Part shown: positions 7,911-18,800 of the stretch, piece by piece
Numbering within the stretch: the first letter of the stretch is position 1
Layout of the letters: the number at the start of each line of letters is the position of its first letter
Virus record (IMG/VR): IMGVR_UViG_3300013286_000010
Location: 19,093 to 83,092 of that record
Strand: one strand, 5' to 3'
Length of the DNA: 64,000 nucleotides
Source of the DNA: a virus
The notes under the pieces: model-generated
What the model was told of the DNA's origin: nothing
Database searches by the model: none
The model's input: the letters and a program-made list of their open reading frames with translations, nothing else
Program-made: the position numbers and the translations under genes

Positions 7911-9142
7911 ACTACTAATACTTCAATAACTCCGACAGGCCCTTGGAAATCTTCAAGGGCCTTTCCTATTACAGCGTTAGAACTATCTGTAGGTAGTTTA
8001 GCACAAGCATGTCCTAGACGGGCACTAGTTACTAGAAGATCACCCTTTTTAATACTGCCTATAATTTTGCACGGAACACGGCCTTTTAAGGCAATATAGG
8101 GGTGAGTTTCGTCGGTTCCGGCGTCGGAATTCATCATATAGGCTGGATTTTTAGATACTATGCCTGCGACTGCGGTACTGGCACGTTCTTCACATGCTGT
8201 TACTTCTTTATCTCCACCTATTACAACTACAGTTCCGGATTCGTATAGCATATCGGCAGCATAGCGCTCTGCCAAATCAGCATAACGAGCTGCACTAGCA
8301 ACAGTTGATAATACGTTTGTAGATGGATTATATGTTATGCCTGCATCAGTTTTTAAAGGTTGATCGCCAGTTGCTCCGGGTGCAAATGGTACATAAAATG
8401 TAGCATCAGACGACGAAGCGGAAAGTGTAACATTAGTTGCAGTAGTTGCCCTTTGAGCATTGGCAGCACTAACTGTAGTCAACGATTCGGCTGCTGTTCC
8501 CCAAAAATAGTAACCAGCATCTTTAGTAGATCCAGATGCATTAGCTCCTGGTAAGGTTATACCGCGTTTAACATTTATAAAATTTTCAGAAAGATCAGAT
8601 GTTGCTACTGGAACAAAATCAGTATCTCCATAATTAGAAATTACAGCAACAGGTGCTGATCCAATTTTAGCTTTAAGTAATGTACTAAAAGAATCGAGAC
8701 CACCCTGACGTGTTTCATCAACTGCGGTCCATGCCGCTTTAGATGCTGCCGGTGATACAGGTCCAATTAATACAAAGTTGTTGCCGTCAAATCCTTTTAA
8801 TTGTTTGTTAGAAGAATCCCACCACAGGTCCCCTGCCCTGACTCCAGATGTAGGTTGCAATGCCTGTATTTGTAAATTAGCAATGCCTTTGAAAGACTTT
8901 CCATTGTAAGATACATTAAGTTGTTGTGTAGTGTTATTAAACCAAAGTTGACCTTGTATAGGTTTAGATGGTGCTGTTGTATTTGAAAAATTTTCTAAAA
9001 GTTTTAGAAGGTTTTCGTTAACTATCTCTCCGTATCCGGAATAGTTTCTTCCAACAAATGTTAAGTTAGTAGTAATGTCCGTTGCAGCATCGTTTACTGT
9101 AGTAAGAACACTTCCGTTGGTTTTGTTTAAAATATATGGCAT
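7907..9142 (-). CDS. fibre-like virion protein with C-terminal G2-peptidase-like domain
   Basis: 411 residues. Residues 1-110 match the N-terminal domains of the next two minus-strand genes (LxFVGRxYxxYGExxxxNLLKLLENF, then GQLWFNN, then GDLWWDSSNKQLKGFDG). The C-terminus from about residue 290 (DLAERYAADMLYESGTVVV, then GIVSKNPAYMMN, GRVPCKIIGSIKKGDLLVTS, VIGKALEDF) resembles the autocleaving or chaperone-type peptidase G2 domain at the ends of phage fibres. It is the last gene of the long minus-strand tail operon. Likely a host-contact fibre or an accessory to one. Confidence 0.75.
   Translation of the reverse strand: MPYILNKTNGSVLTTVNDAATDITTNLTFVGRNYSGYGEIVNENLLKLLENFSNTTAPSKPIQGQLWFNNTTQQLNVSYNGKSFKGIANLQIQALQPTSGVRAGDLWWDSSNKQLKGFDGNNFVLIGPVSPAASKAAWTAVDETRQGGLDSFSTLLKAKIGSAPVAVISNYGDTDFVPVATSDLSENFINVKRGITLPGANASGSTKDAGYYFWGTAAESLTTVSAANAQRATTATNVTLSASSSDATFYVPFAPGATGDQPLKTDAGITYNPSTNVLSTVASAARYADLAERYAADMLYESGTVVVIGGDKEVTACEERASTAVAGIVSKNPAYMMNSDAGTDETHPYIALKGRVPCKIIGSIKKGDLLVTSARLGHACAKLPTDSSNAVIGKALEDFQGPVGVIEVLVV
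7937..7965 (+). terminator. probable terminator for the thyA transcript, inside the convergent fibre gene
   Basis: AGGCCCTTG (7937-7945), an 8-base loop and CAAGGGCCT (7954-7962): a perfect 9-bp stem followed by TTTCC, starting 27 bases after the thyA stop. It lies in the coding 3' end of the opposite-strand fibre gene. The U-tract is short. On the minus strand there is no T-run after the hairpin, so it should act mainly on rightward transcripts. Confidence 0.65.
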
Positions 9143-9156
9143 AGTTTATTTTCAAT

Positions 9157-10365
9157 TTAAGATACAAATGTCCATGCTCCGCCGGATATTGTAAATGTTT
9201 TTACAACCCTAGCAACGGATACAGTAGGAATACTTGCACTAGCAGTTGCTCCAGTTAATGCTGGTCCAGTAGTTGACGGGGTTATCATGAATGTGCTGGT
9301 TGTGGTACTTAAAGTTACTGTAGAAGAACTAACGGTGACTGTTGAGCATAAAATTCTAGCATTTGTACCATTCTTATATTCAGCTACAGGAGCAATTTGA
9401 GCAAGGTAATTAATAATACCAGAATTATTTAAACCGTCTGATATGTCTATGCTTAGTACAATACTTCTACCATATAGATATTGTCTAGTCACTGCATCTG
9501 TGTCAGCGATCGGATCTGCCATATTAGTAATTTTATTACTACCCATACTCAACTTTGAAGTTACTACAACATTAGTAAGAGTTGCATTAGTAGCGGTAAA
9601 ATTTGTAATAGTTGCACTGGTTGATACTAAATTTGTAGAAGTAACAGTTCCTGTTGAAACAATATTTTTTGCAGTAAAATTAATAGTAACAATGCCAGCA
9701 GATGTTACAGTATTGTATACCTTCAGTGAATTAAACAATGTTAAACCACTTTCAACAATAACCGTTGATGTGTTTACTGTAGCTGTAAACTCTGAATATG
9801 TAGTTACAAATGAATTTGTAGAAAGGACACCCAATGTAGTATGGTGATTCTTTAACAATGCTACAAACTGTTTAACGTTGCCAAGATCGTTTACTGGATT
9901 TTGATAAGGGGGTAATACCCATCCACTATCTTGCCCATAATATGCAGGGAATGTTGGACCAACGGTAGTCCACACACTACCGTCCCAAACATTTAATTGA
10001 AAATTATCTTTATCCCACCACAAGTCGCCCGCTGATGGATTAGTTAACGATACAGGAGTAGGAGGATTAGCAACCGACGGAGAAGATACTACTGCACCCG
10101 ACACAGGTCTAAATGTACCATCATACACTTTTAATCTTCTAGATGTAGTATCAAACCATAGTTGACCAGTTAGTGGACTGCGTGGAGGACTGCTAGAAGA
10201 ACTAGCTGAATTAGCTAATAATCTTACAAAGTTATTGTTAATGTACTGACCATAAGCGTTAATGTTTTTGCCAACAAGAGCTAGACTAGTAGCAGATTGA
10301 TTAACTGTATTATCTGCCAATAACAACAGAGTAGTGCCATCAGTGTTTAAAATTTTATATGCCAT
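9157..10365 (-). CDS. fibre-like virion protein, paralogue of its neighbours
   Basis: 402 residues. The N-terminal domain shares the TSLALVGKNxxxYGQ...NFVRLLANS, GQLWFDTTSRRLKVYDG and GDLWWDKDNFQLNVWDG pattern with the two flanking genes. The middle is Thr/Val/Ser-rich beta repeat. A segment KLSMGSNKITNMADPIADTDAVTRQYL near residue 280 is a common phage-fibre motif. The C-terminus is beta-rich without the G2 or collar domains of its paralogues. Coding DNA is repetitive (gta/aca runs). Spacing to the next gene is 14 bases. Confidence 0.72.
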   Translation of the reverse strand: MAYKILNTDGTTLLLLADNTVNQSATSLALVGKNINAYGQYINNNFVRLLANSASSSSSPPRSPLTGQLWFDTTSRRLKVYDGTFRPVSGAVVSSPSVANPPTPVSLTNPSAGDLWWDKDNFQLNVWDGSVWTTVGPTFPAYYGQDSGWVLPPYQNPVNDLGNVKQFVALLKNHHTTLGVLSTNSFVTTYSEFTATVNTSTVIVESGLTLFNSLKVYNTVTSAGIVTINFTAKNIVSTGTVTSTNLVSTSATITNFTATNATLTNVVVTSKLSMGSNKITNMADPIADTDAVTRQYLYGRSIVLSIDISDGLNNSGIINYLAQIAPVAEYKNGTNARILCSTVTVSSSTVTLSTTTSTFMITPSTTGPALTGATASASIPTVSVARVVKTFTISGGAWTFVS

Positions 10366-10369
10366 ATTT

Positions 10370-11875
10370 TTATGTCTTTATAATATAGTAGGAGGTTGCA
10401 GTTCCGCCTGTAGTTGTAGATGTTTCAAATAAGTTTGGGATATAAAACTCACTTCCCGATATAGGTGTACCATATTTATTTTTAATTAATGCAAATAGAT
10501 CAGGATAAGTAGCTCGAACTTTTGACGAACCATCACACTTTAACCATCCAGTAGGAGGTACATCCGATACTGACAATTGAAGTGTTCCTACAGGCCATAT
10601 AACATTTGAGGAATATACATTAGATGCATATATAGTAGAAACATACAAGGACCTAAAATAGTTAGTAGCAGTTCCAATATCATAACTATTATGATGGTTG
10701 GATACGAGTGCAACCCCCGAACCTGCATTTGCACCAACTGTTATTTTTCCAGTTGATGTTGTCACACCACCGATAATTATACCACTAGTAACAGCTAGAC
10801 TTTCACCAACTGATGCACTTCCTAAAATATTCGTTGACGAAGAAACTGTCAATGTACTTGCAACTAACAAGGTTCCTGTAATCGTAGTAGCAGCATTAAT
10901 AGATACCAAATTACTGTTAACACTTAACGAAGCAGTTGTAATTCCGCTAGGGTTTTTAGTTCTAATAACGACAGACCCGCCTGCTTTATTATTATAAAGT
11001 ACGCCATCATTAATATTTTTATATAATTGTATAAATTCTGTAGATATGCCAGCATCAATAACAATACCATTGTTATAGTTAGCACCGTCAGTAGCGGCTG
11101 CATTACTTTGAGAAAAAACAATGTGACCTTTTACTACCTGACCTCGATTAGAATAATCGTTCTTTTGTAAAAATTCTTTGCCTGGTGTAGAGAATCCGTC
11201 AACTAAAACGTTAGTAGCATTATCAGCAGTACCATGCAATGCGATTCCCACTCTATTATAATCCACATCTGCTGATAAATTAATACCACGCTTAATAGTT
11301 GTAAATCCATTTATGACAGGATTAGGAATAAATTCTTCATTAGATACAATCGATATAAGAACATCATTTGCATAATTTTTTATTACATTATATGTTTCAG
11401 TAGATGTTTCAATTGTACTTGCTTCAGATCCAGTTCCGTTACTGATTGAAGGACCAACGGTAATCCAATTATCGTTAGCATAGATGCTTAATTTTTTAGC
11501 TGACGTATTGACCCATATGTCTCCATCCCTTAATCCTGGATTGATTGAGTTTTTAGGATCAATGTCTTGTTGATATATACCTGTAGCAGCCGGCCATCTA
11601 GCAGCAGTTGCAGTACCATCCATTATTCGAAGAACTTTTTTAGATGGTACACTTGTATCATACCACAATTGCCCTTCCATTGGATTCTCTGGAGGAACAG
11701 GGCTTGCAAAGTTTTCTAATAATCGAATTAAATTTGCTGCAAATGTTTCGCCATAGTTAGGATATCCACGACCGACTAAACTTAAACTTGTATCAACAGT
11801 ATTAACTCCCGGAGGCATGTCCGGAACGTAAATTGGATCTTTAGTAGGATCTGAATGTTTTATGTAATATGGCAT
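10370..11875 (-). CDS. fibre-like virion protein with C-terminal tail-collar domain
   Basis: 501 residues. The N-terminal 120 residues share the module TSLSLVGRGYPNYGE, NLIRLLENFASP and GQLWYDTS with the two downstream paralogues; residues 120-150 repeat the GDIWVNTSAKKLSIY pattern. The C-terminal 75 residues (VGTLQLSVSDVPPTGWLKCDGS, then YPDLFALIKNKYG, then FYIPNL) form a phage tail-collar domain, as in short-fibre tips. Predicted to be a trimeric receptor-binding or adapter fibre. Four bases separate it from the paralogue downstream. Confidence 0.8.
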   Translation of the reverse strand: MPYYIKHSDPTKDPIYVPDMPPGVNTVDTSLSLVGRGYPNYGETFAANLIRLLENFASPVPPENPMEGQLWYDTSVPSKKVLRIMDGTATAARWPAATGIYQQDIDPKNSINPGLRDGDIWVNTSAKKLSIYANDNWITVGPSISNGTGSEASTIETSTETYNVIKNYANDVLISIVSNEEFIPNPVINGFTTIKRGINLSADVDYNRVGIALHGTADNATNVLVDGFSTPGKEFLQKNDYSNRGQVVKGHIVFSQSNAAATDGANYNNGIVIDAGISTEFIQLYKNINDGVLYNNKAGGSVVIRTKNPSGITTASLSVNSNLVSINAATTITGTLLVASTLTVSSSTNILGSASVGESLAVTSGIIIGGVTTSTGKITVGANAGSGVALVSNHHNSYDIGTATNYFRSLYVSTIYASNVYSSNVIWPVGTLQLSVSDVPPTGWLKCDGSSKVRATYPDLFALIKNKYGTPISGSEFYIPNLFETSTTTGGTATSYYIIKT

Positions 11876-11877
11876 AA

Positions 11878-12534
11878 TTATACTCCGCTGGTAAGACTTT
11901 GAATTCTAACGGTATAATCAATTTGAATCATTCTGTTCAACGACTTCTGCACGGGATGAAAAATAACGTGTGTTAATAAATCTCCTAAACCTGCTCCGTC
12001 AGGTGTATATGCCTTTAATCCCAATTCGTCAAATACAAATGGCCCGTCTGATTGTGTTGTATTATCAAATGCTGATTGACTCAATGGTTCTCCAAAATCT
12101 AACAAACAACTTACTAAAATATCAGTATATGCTGTTCCAGCAACGTGACGAGTTTCCATAAAATTTCTTACAGGATCTAAATCACTGGATTGTTTAGCAT
12201 CCACTGTTTTGTAATAAGTTTGATTATAGAGACTAGCGTTAGTTCCAATAACATTTGGAGTAAGATATGTAATGATACCAGTCTGATCAACTCGTGTTCC
12301 ACCATTACCAAATGCCATTTCTGCAATAGTACCGTATCCCTGATTACTTAATCCGCGGGCCAATGCAATACTAAAATTTTCATAATGGATAGCATTACGT
12401 TTATCTATAAAGACTTCTTTAGTTTCAGGGTCAAATATTTTAATGTGGCCCTGAACGCCAACCGTTCCCTGCTCGTTAGGCCTAGCTACAGGAGGTGTAT
12501 TCTGTTGATTTTTCATAGTTTCAGTCTGTTCCAT
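11878..12534 (-). CDS. conserved structural protein of T4-like phages, function unknown
   Basis: 218 residues. Conserved-looking blocks are GVQGHIKIFDPETKEVFIDK, NAIHYENFSIALA, MAFGNGGT, VFDELGLKAY and LLTHVIFHPVQKS, a pattern I know from virion proteins of T4-like phages of aquatic bacteria. The listed ATG (12534) lies 4 bases after a late motif and has no Shine-Dalgarno. A second in-frame ATG at 12516 would leave a leader of about 17 bases and may be the true start. Confidence 0.75.
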   Translation of the reverse strand: MEQTETMKNQQNTPPVARPNEQGTVGVQGHIKIFDPETKEVFIDKRNAIHYENFSIALARGLSNQGYGTIAEMAFGNGGTRVDQTGIITYLTPNVIGTNASLYNQTYYKTVDAKQSSDLDPVRNFMETRHVAGTAYTDILVSCLLDFGEPLSQSAFDNTTQSDGPFVFDELGLKAYTPDGAGLGDLLTHVIFHPVQKSLNRMIQIDYTVRIQSLTSGV

Positions 12535-12538
12535 ATGG

Positions 12539-12546
12539 TATTTATG
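12539..12546 (-). promoter_or_regulatory. late promoter motif CATAAATA (minus strand)
   Basis: Reads CATAAATAC on the minus strand, 4 bases before the ATG at 12534. With T4 spacing the start point would fall within that ATG, implying either a leaderless mRNA or use of the ATG at 12516. Confidence 0.55.
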
Positions 12547-12551
12547 CTGTA

Positions 12552-12851
12552 TTAAAATGTGCTTGCAGGAACTCTACGCCAGGTATTTTCTGCTACACAG
12601 ATATATACATACTCATTGTCAAACGCTATATTTCCAACATGTCCAGTAGATGTACTACTTAACGGTTTAGATTTTGCATTTTGACGACTAGCGGTTGCAA
12701 AATTACTATAAGCTATAGCATTTATAAGACCTTCAACCGCTAGAGTAGAAACACGAGTTGCTACTCTGTCTTGTATTGATAAAAAGTAATTTGTGTTACC
12801 AATAATGCCGTCAGCGGTAGTTATTGCAGGTAATTCGTTAATATTTGGCAT
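12552..12851 (-). CDS. small virion protein, fibre-associated
   Basis: 99 residues. The N-terminus MPNINELPAITTADGI is followed by a short helical region, and the C-terminal 30 residues (GHVGNIAFDNEYVYICVAE, then TWRRVP) match a beta-rich motif common at ends of phage tail or fibre proteins. Its ATG follows the giant gene's stop directly (TAAATG), implying re-initiation. Probably a minor baseplate or fibre-attachment protein. Confidence 0.7.
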   Translation of the reverse strand: MPNINELPAITTADGIIGNTNYFLSIQDRVATRVSTLAVEGLINAIAYSNFATASRQNAKSKPLSSTSTGHVGNIAFDNEYVYICVAENTWRRVPASTF

Positions 12852-15800
12852 TTAAAATCCTTCAGTTAATGGTTTATTGTTATCATCTAACAAGGGAGAT
12901 CCGTCATTATCAGTTAATGTAATATCTCCTCCGTAGTAGTACTTATCAGGTAATTCAGCTGTTTTCTCTTGTAAGAATTTAGCAGGCAATGTTGTGCTAT
13001 CTATAATTGATAAAGTTCTTCTAGAATTATTAGGATCAACGTCATTCCATTCTGCAGATTTATCAAATTCTTTTTTAACAACTGCTAACTTAATCCGATC
13101 ACCGACACCGCCTGTAATATTTAATATTAATTGTTGTGTATTCGATATAGTAAATTCGGGAGGTAAGTATTGTAGTCCTCGGTATACATATCCTTTAAAC
13201 GAATCAGGTTCGATAGAATCTGTGTAGACCCAGACTTGATTTGTTGATGTTACTGTATATGCCTTGCCAATTTCTGTGGTATACGGCAATCCCGCAACAG
13301 TAGATGTTGTTCCAATTTTAATACCTTTGGTGTCCGGACTGTCATATGTGATAGTAGTATCGTGTATATAGGTTCCAGATTTTCTTAATAATCTACCACC
13401 ATAAAATACCTGTACCTGATCTTCAGGATTGACGATACTATTCAATATTATACCGTCGCTAATTAATACCTCATTGGTGCCAGTAACTGTTAATTTTTGT
13501 GTAACAGTATTGATACTATATGTCGATACTCCATTACTTGTATAATGAACTTGTGTTTTAATTGTTTCTGTAAAAGGAATAGTTTGATTAACACTTTGGT
13601 CTATTACTTTAGTACCTGGAGCAGAATAACGACTAGGAGCTGTACCTAATGTACCTCTTCTTAATTGACTCAATACAGTCTTACTTGCCTTCATAAATTC
13701 AATACGTTCACCGTCAATAATAACAACGCCGGGTATTTTTTTACTTAACATAGGTTGTGTAAGAACAGTAGCATCAGCCACATGAATTTCAGTATCTTTA
13801 TAAGACAATGGGCTGGTTAGATAAGTTGTATTTTCTTTAGATAAACGTTTAAATGAAGTTCTATTAAACATATCATTGAAAATTCTATAACCTAGCAGAG
13901 TAGTAGCCAACCGTTGATCAACCATACTCCTAATAACAATGGAGTCAGTTGATAGAATTGAATATGCATCACTAATTTGAATTGTTAATTGATCGTCCAA
14001 TACATCAAAATCTAATCCGCTAGTTAGAGGTGTTCCGTTCAATTGTACCCATACATAATTTATATTAGTTACAGGGCGAGTAACTTTAAATCTTCTATTT
14101 GGATTACCATCAAATCTTTCTGTTCTTATCATCATATCGTCATTATCGTTATATGTGAGAACTTTGATTTCTCCTGTAGAAGTACTAACACTTAATTGTA
14201 ATTTAGGAATTCCTGCGTTGTCATAATATATATCATAGTCATAATCTTTATCTCCACCAGTTGGTAGATCTACTATTGCAATTGCATCTCCGCTAACTAG
14301 TGCCACACGTGATATATCAATTGTCAATAAATTATCAGACACTGTATAATCAAATCCAGGAGTTAGTTTATTTCCATTTCTATATGCCCTAACTGTTCCG
14401 TCGTATGTGTTAAATGTTCCTTGATTGTTGATTAAGAATACATTATTTGTAGACGATGTTACCTGATAGTAATCAATATGAGGAGGTGTCAATTGCTTAC
14501 GAATCTTTGTATTAGGATTATAATACTCAACAATAGGAGCAGCAACAATTGGATCTATCTCATTTGATTTTATGTTTATACAGGTAGCAGTAAATGCAGA
14601 AGTATTCAATGCAATAGTCTGTTCACTGATCTCGTTAAAATAATCGTATTGTGTACCAAAGAACCAAGCCTGTATAGTGCTTGTGGTCCCCGGAGTTAAT
14701 CCGTAAACATTAACAGCAGCACGATCGTTTTCTATATTAGAAAATGTTAATTCAAAATAAGGTAATGCAGTTGTAATTGTAGTTATTGCAGATCCGTTAA
14801 CAGTTACATATGCGCTCTTGACAGAACTAGTTGATGCTAAACTAGAAACTTGAGCAATAGTTTCAAATCCAAAAATAGTAGAACTACCGGGCAAGTGTGT
14901 TGCAGAAGCAGAATCAATTATTCCATTCTCACGTCCAATATGACCGCCACCTATACTTATGATGGTATAACCTAGATACCCACTAACTGATTGAGGTCCA
15001 ACTACAATTTCATTGTGTTCCCAATCTATATAAAAGAATGGGCTATCAAGTTCAGTAGGAATAAAATCACTTACACTAAACATTTTACCATTAAAGGAAA
15101 CTGTGATATTGTTATTGCTTGGAGGTACTATACCTAATTTTCTGCGAGTAGTAACATTAGATATTATGTCTATTGAATGTGAAAATACAACAGGAGCTCC
15201 ATAAAATGTTTTAGTATAGACATTTATTCCTACACTGTCAGATGCTTGTCCAGGTAAAAATTCTTCCGGAGCATGGCTAGTATCCGCTGTATAAAAGGCG
15301 TCGCCGTTAATAATAACTTCAGGAGAACTGCTATTTCCGTCTATTGCACTATCAAGTAAGTTAGAATTCTCTTCATATTTCCAGAATTCTATAACATAAC
15401 CTTTTGGTATTTCTGTGGTAGAAAAGTCACTAACTTCTATAGAACTCGAAAGTGCATAGACTGCACTAACTAATACATTTGTTATCTTAAATACCGTAGA
15501 CGTGGTACTGATAATATTAACATTTTGACCCGCTTCAATACCGGTAACTGAATCTAAAATAAATGTATTAGAACCAATAGTAGCCGTAGTGGTTACTACA
15601 GCCGTTGTATAAAATCCAACATCGTCAGCATACGGGACAGTATCAAATGTATTTGTAGAGCCAGAACCGTATAAAAAATCCCATGCAGAATTTGTAAATG
15701 GCAATCCTTCAATTATTGTTTTAGGATAATTAATACCTGAAATTAATTGATCAAATTCTGGATTCTCTGGATCAAAACCGGGCATACCAGAAGCCGCTTT

Positions 15801-18800
15801 ATAATAATTTTGAATCCTCTCCGAAGCATTGAAAAGATTTATACTCTTTGTGTATATTACTTTTAATACTTGAGAGACTAATGGTACATAATTTAAAAAT
15901 ACCACTTTACTAAACTTTTTTGTATATCCGTTGTACTGCGCTGTAAAATACTTAATTGTATAATCCGAACGTAGCACAACATTGCCATCTAGTGTAATAG
16001 TAATTTTAGATTTGTCTGCATCTGCTAACCAGTTTAAAGTAAACTCTTCAACCGATCCGTTACATACAAATTGATCAACTACAATATTATTTCCTATTTG
16101 ATCAGTTGACCCCACTCTATCAAATTTCATACCTATTTGATTAGTACGAACTTGTTTATTTGTTAAATGCGTGTAGGCAATTGCTACTACTCCAGTTGTT
16201 CCGCCTTGCAACTTAACAGTCGGTTGTCGATAAAAAGTGCTAGTAGTGTTATTAGTAATCTCAATTGAAATTACTTTTCCAGACTCTATATGAGCAATTG
16301 CTCTAAAATCTTCAATTACTTGATAGTATTCGTTGAACACCAAAACCGTTGGAGCAGATGTATAATTAGTCCCAGGATGTGATACCGAAATATGATCAAG
16401 AGCAAAACCTCTATTAAGCAAAAATGACTCTTGAGGTTTAGGAAGATTTAAACTTTTGATGTAATCAGTAGTAGCATCTACATCACCGACAGCAAAATTG
16501 TCTGTTTGATAGTAATCAACCAAGTTGCCGTTTACCCAACGATACGGATTATCAAAATCAGTTGAAAAAGTATTTGTAGGTTCTACCAATGTATGGTTAG
16601 ATGTAAAGCTACGAACAATTGTATGATAGGGTTTTACTTCATCTAGATATTGTTCGTAGTAATCGCTACTAGAGATTTTGTAAACAGGTCGTTGATCTAA
16701 TGCACCTGCATAATTTACTACGTTAATGAATGAAGTTTTAAATGCCCAGTCCAATAATTTCTGTTCAGACAATGCATACTTAACTGCCTTGAAGAAGAAT
16801 AAATTCCAATTAACTTTTAATTCATTAACAAAAATATCATCTCTCAATGCAATCAACATATATTGCAATTCAATATCTGGAGTTTGATCATACAATGTTT
16901 GATCATAACTATTATTTTGATCAAACCCATAGCTGCTTAATGGCAGGTCCCAGATAGTATCTAATATTTGTATTGTGCCATTCTCATTGTAGACAATATT
17001 GTAATCAGTACTAAACGATCCAACAATACCCAAAGCAGTTTTTTCTAATATTATGTAATGACCCGATCCGCCATTTTTAATTTTAACATACTGGCCTGCT
17101 GACAATGTTAATTCGTTTATTTCATAAACATCATTGACTGTAGCTGTAAAATCCAAGAAAGGATTATAATCAGTACTGACCCAGTCTACATATTTCCAAT
17201 ATAGAGGAGTATTATATTGTTGAGTTGCTACTCGTGCCCAAGTTAATGTATCAAGGTCGTAAATAAATTTAGACCATCTGTTTTTAAATTGGGTATCAGC
17301 TAATACAATAACAGTATAGGGTCTAACTTCTAATGTAGGCGCTTCTGTAAATCCGTTGCCAGCATTGACAACTTTGACAGATATAACCCTACCTTGATTG
17401 TCAATTTCTGTAGAAATTTCTGCATCAGATTTAACATCACTAATAATTTTAACTGTCGGAGATATCTTATATCCAAATCCCGGATTATCAATTATAACAG
17501 TTTGAATCTTACCGTTATCAATTACACATCTTAATTTAGGAATGGCAAATAATCTAGTGTCAATTATTAATAAACCTTCATTATCTTCAACTGTTTGATC
17601 GTACTCGTGGCTATTAATGTCAGAAACTAACTGCTGTTTATTTAGATTTGCAAAACTATAATTTCCAGTTATTCTATTTTTAAGTAGAACAGAATTTGTA
17701 AATTCCACTAAATTTCTCAACGCTTCCAATCTATCTTTGAACAAAGTTTGTTGAGGTCTAATGCCAATTCCATATCGCGTTCTAGATGTTAGTGTTGGAT
17801 TAGGAACAGGATTTCCTAACTTGTCATGTCCTAATAAACTATCAATTAATTTTTTCTCAAGCAATGCATTAGGTCTGCTGGTCGCAGAACCTTCTTGCAA
17901 TAGCAACCATTCAGTATGGCGGTTTGTACTTGATTCAGCAATATTTTTATTAGTAGAATCGATTGCGACATTTAAATGTATTCTATTACCGACTAATAAA
18001 GATCCAATATTAGCTAATGCAATTGCATTAGTATCAATAATTGCCGCATATTGAACTCCGTATGCAGTAGGATTATAGATCATAGATGCAACTTGATAGC
18101 TACTGGCTCTTCTATTTTTAACATCAGGAACTGTAGATTTATTCTTAACCCAGTAGTAATAACGAGTGCTGAATGAATTCGTTACAGAATTATAAACTTG
18201 TTTAGAAGATATTACACTATCATCGGCAACTTTAGGTTGTCCGCTGATTCCTTCTGTTAGGCCCAAGGCAGTATCTGCCAGTTGACTCCACTCACTAGGA
18301 AGATAACTAGATCCAACCCACTCATATACATCGATACTAGCACCTGGGAATAATTTGCCCCAGTTATTCTTTCTATAAGTTAGGTCGCTTTGTTCATACC
18401 AAACATATTTTGCAGTGCTCAAATCCCACCATAGCTCACCTACGTGGTCTTCTAACCAGTTTGTTTCGGAGTCAATAACGGTTGAAGTAGTTCCTGCAGA
18501 ATAAACTGCTGGATCAAATGTTGTTCTATAGGTCAATTCTTGATCAGCAATGCCAACGATCTTTCCTTTTAGAGGATCAACAACATCAAGATAGTTGATA
18601 ATTTCTTCAGTAAAAGAGTTAATCAAAGTCACACGTTGTATTGCATCAACCATGGTCAAGCTATCTTGTTCTCTTAAAATTTTAAAACCATTAGTAGATT
18701 TATCAATCTTATTAAACTGATAGAAGGCATTAACTGTATTTGAATTTTTTAAAGAAGGTGCACCTACTAGTATGCAATCATCAATTGTTACGCTAGTTCC

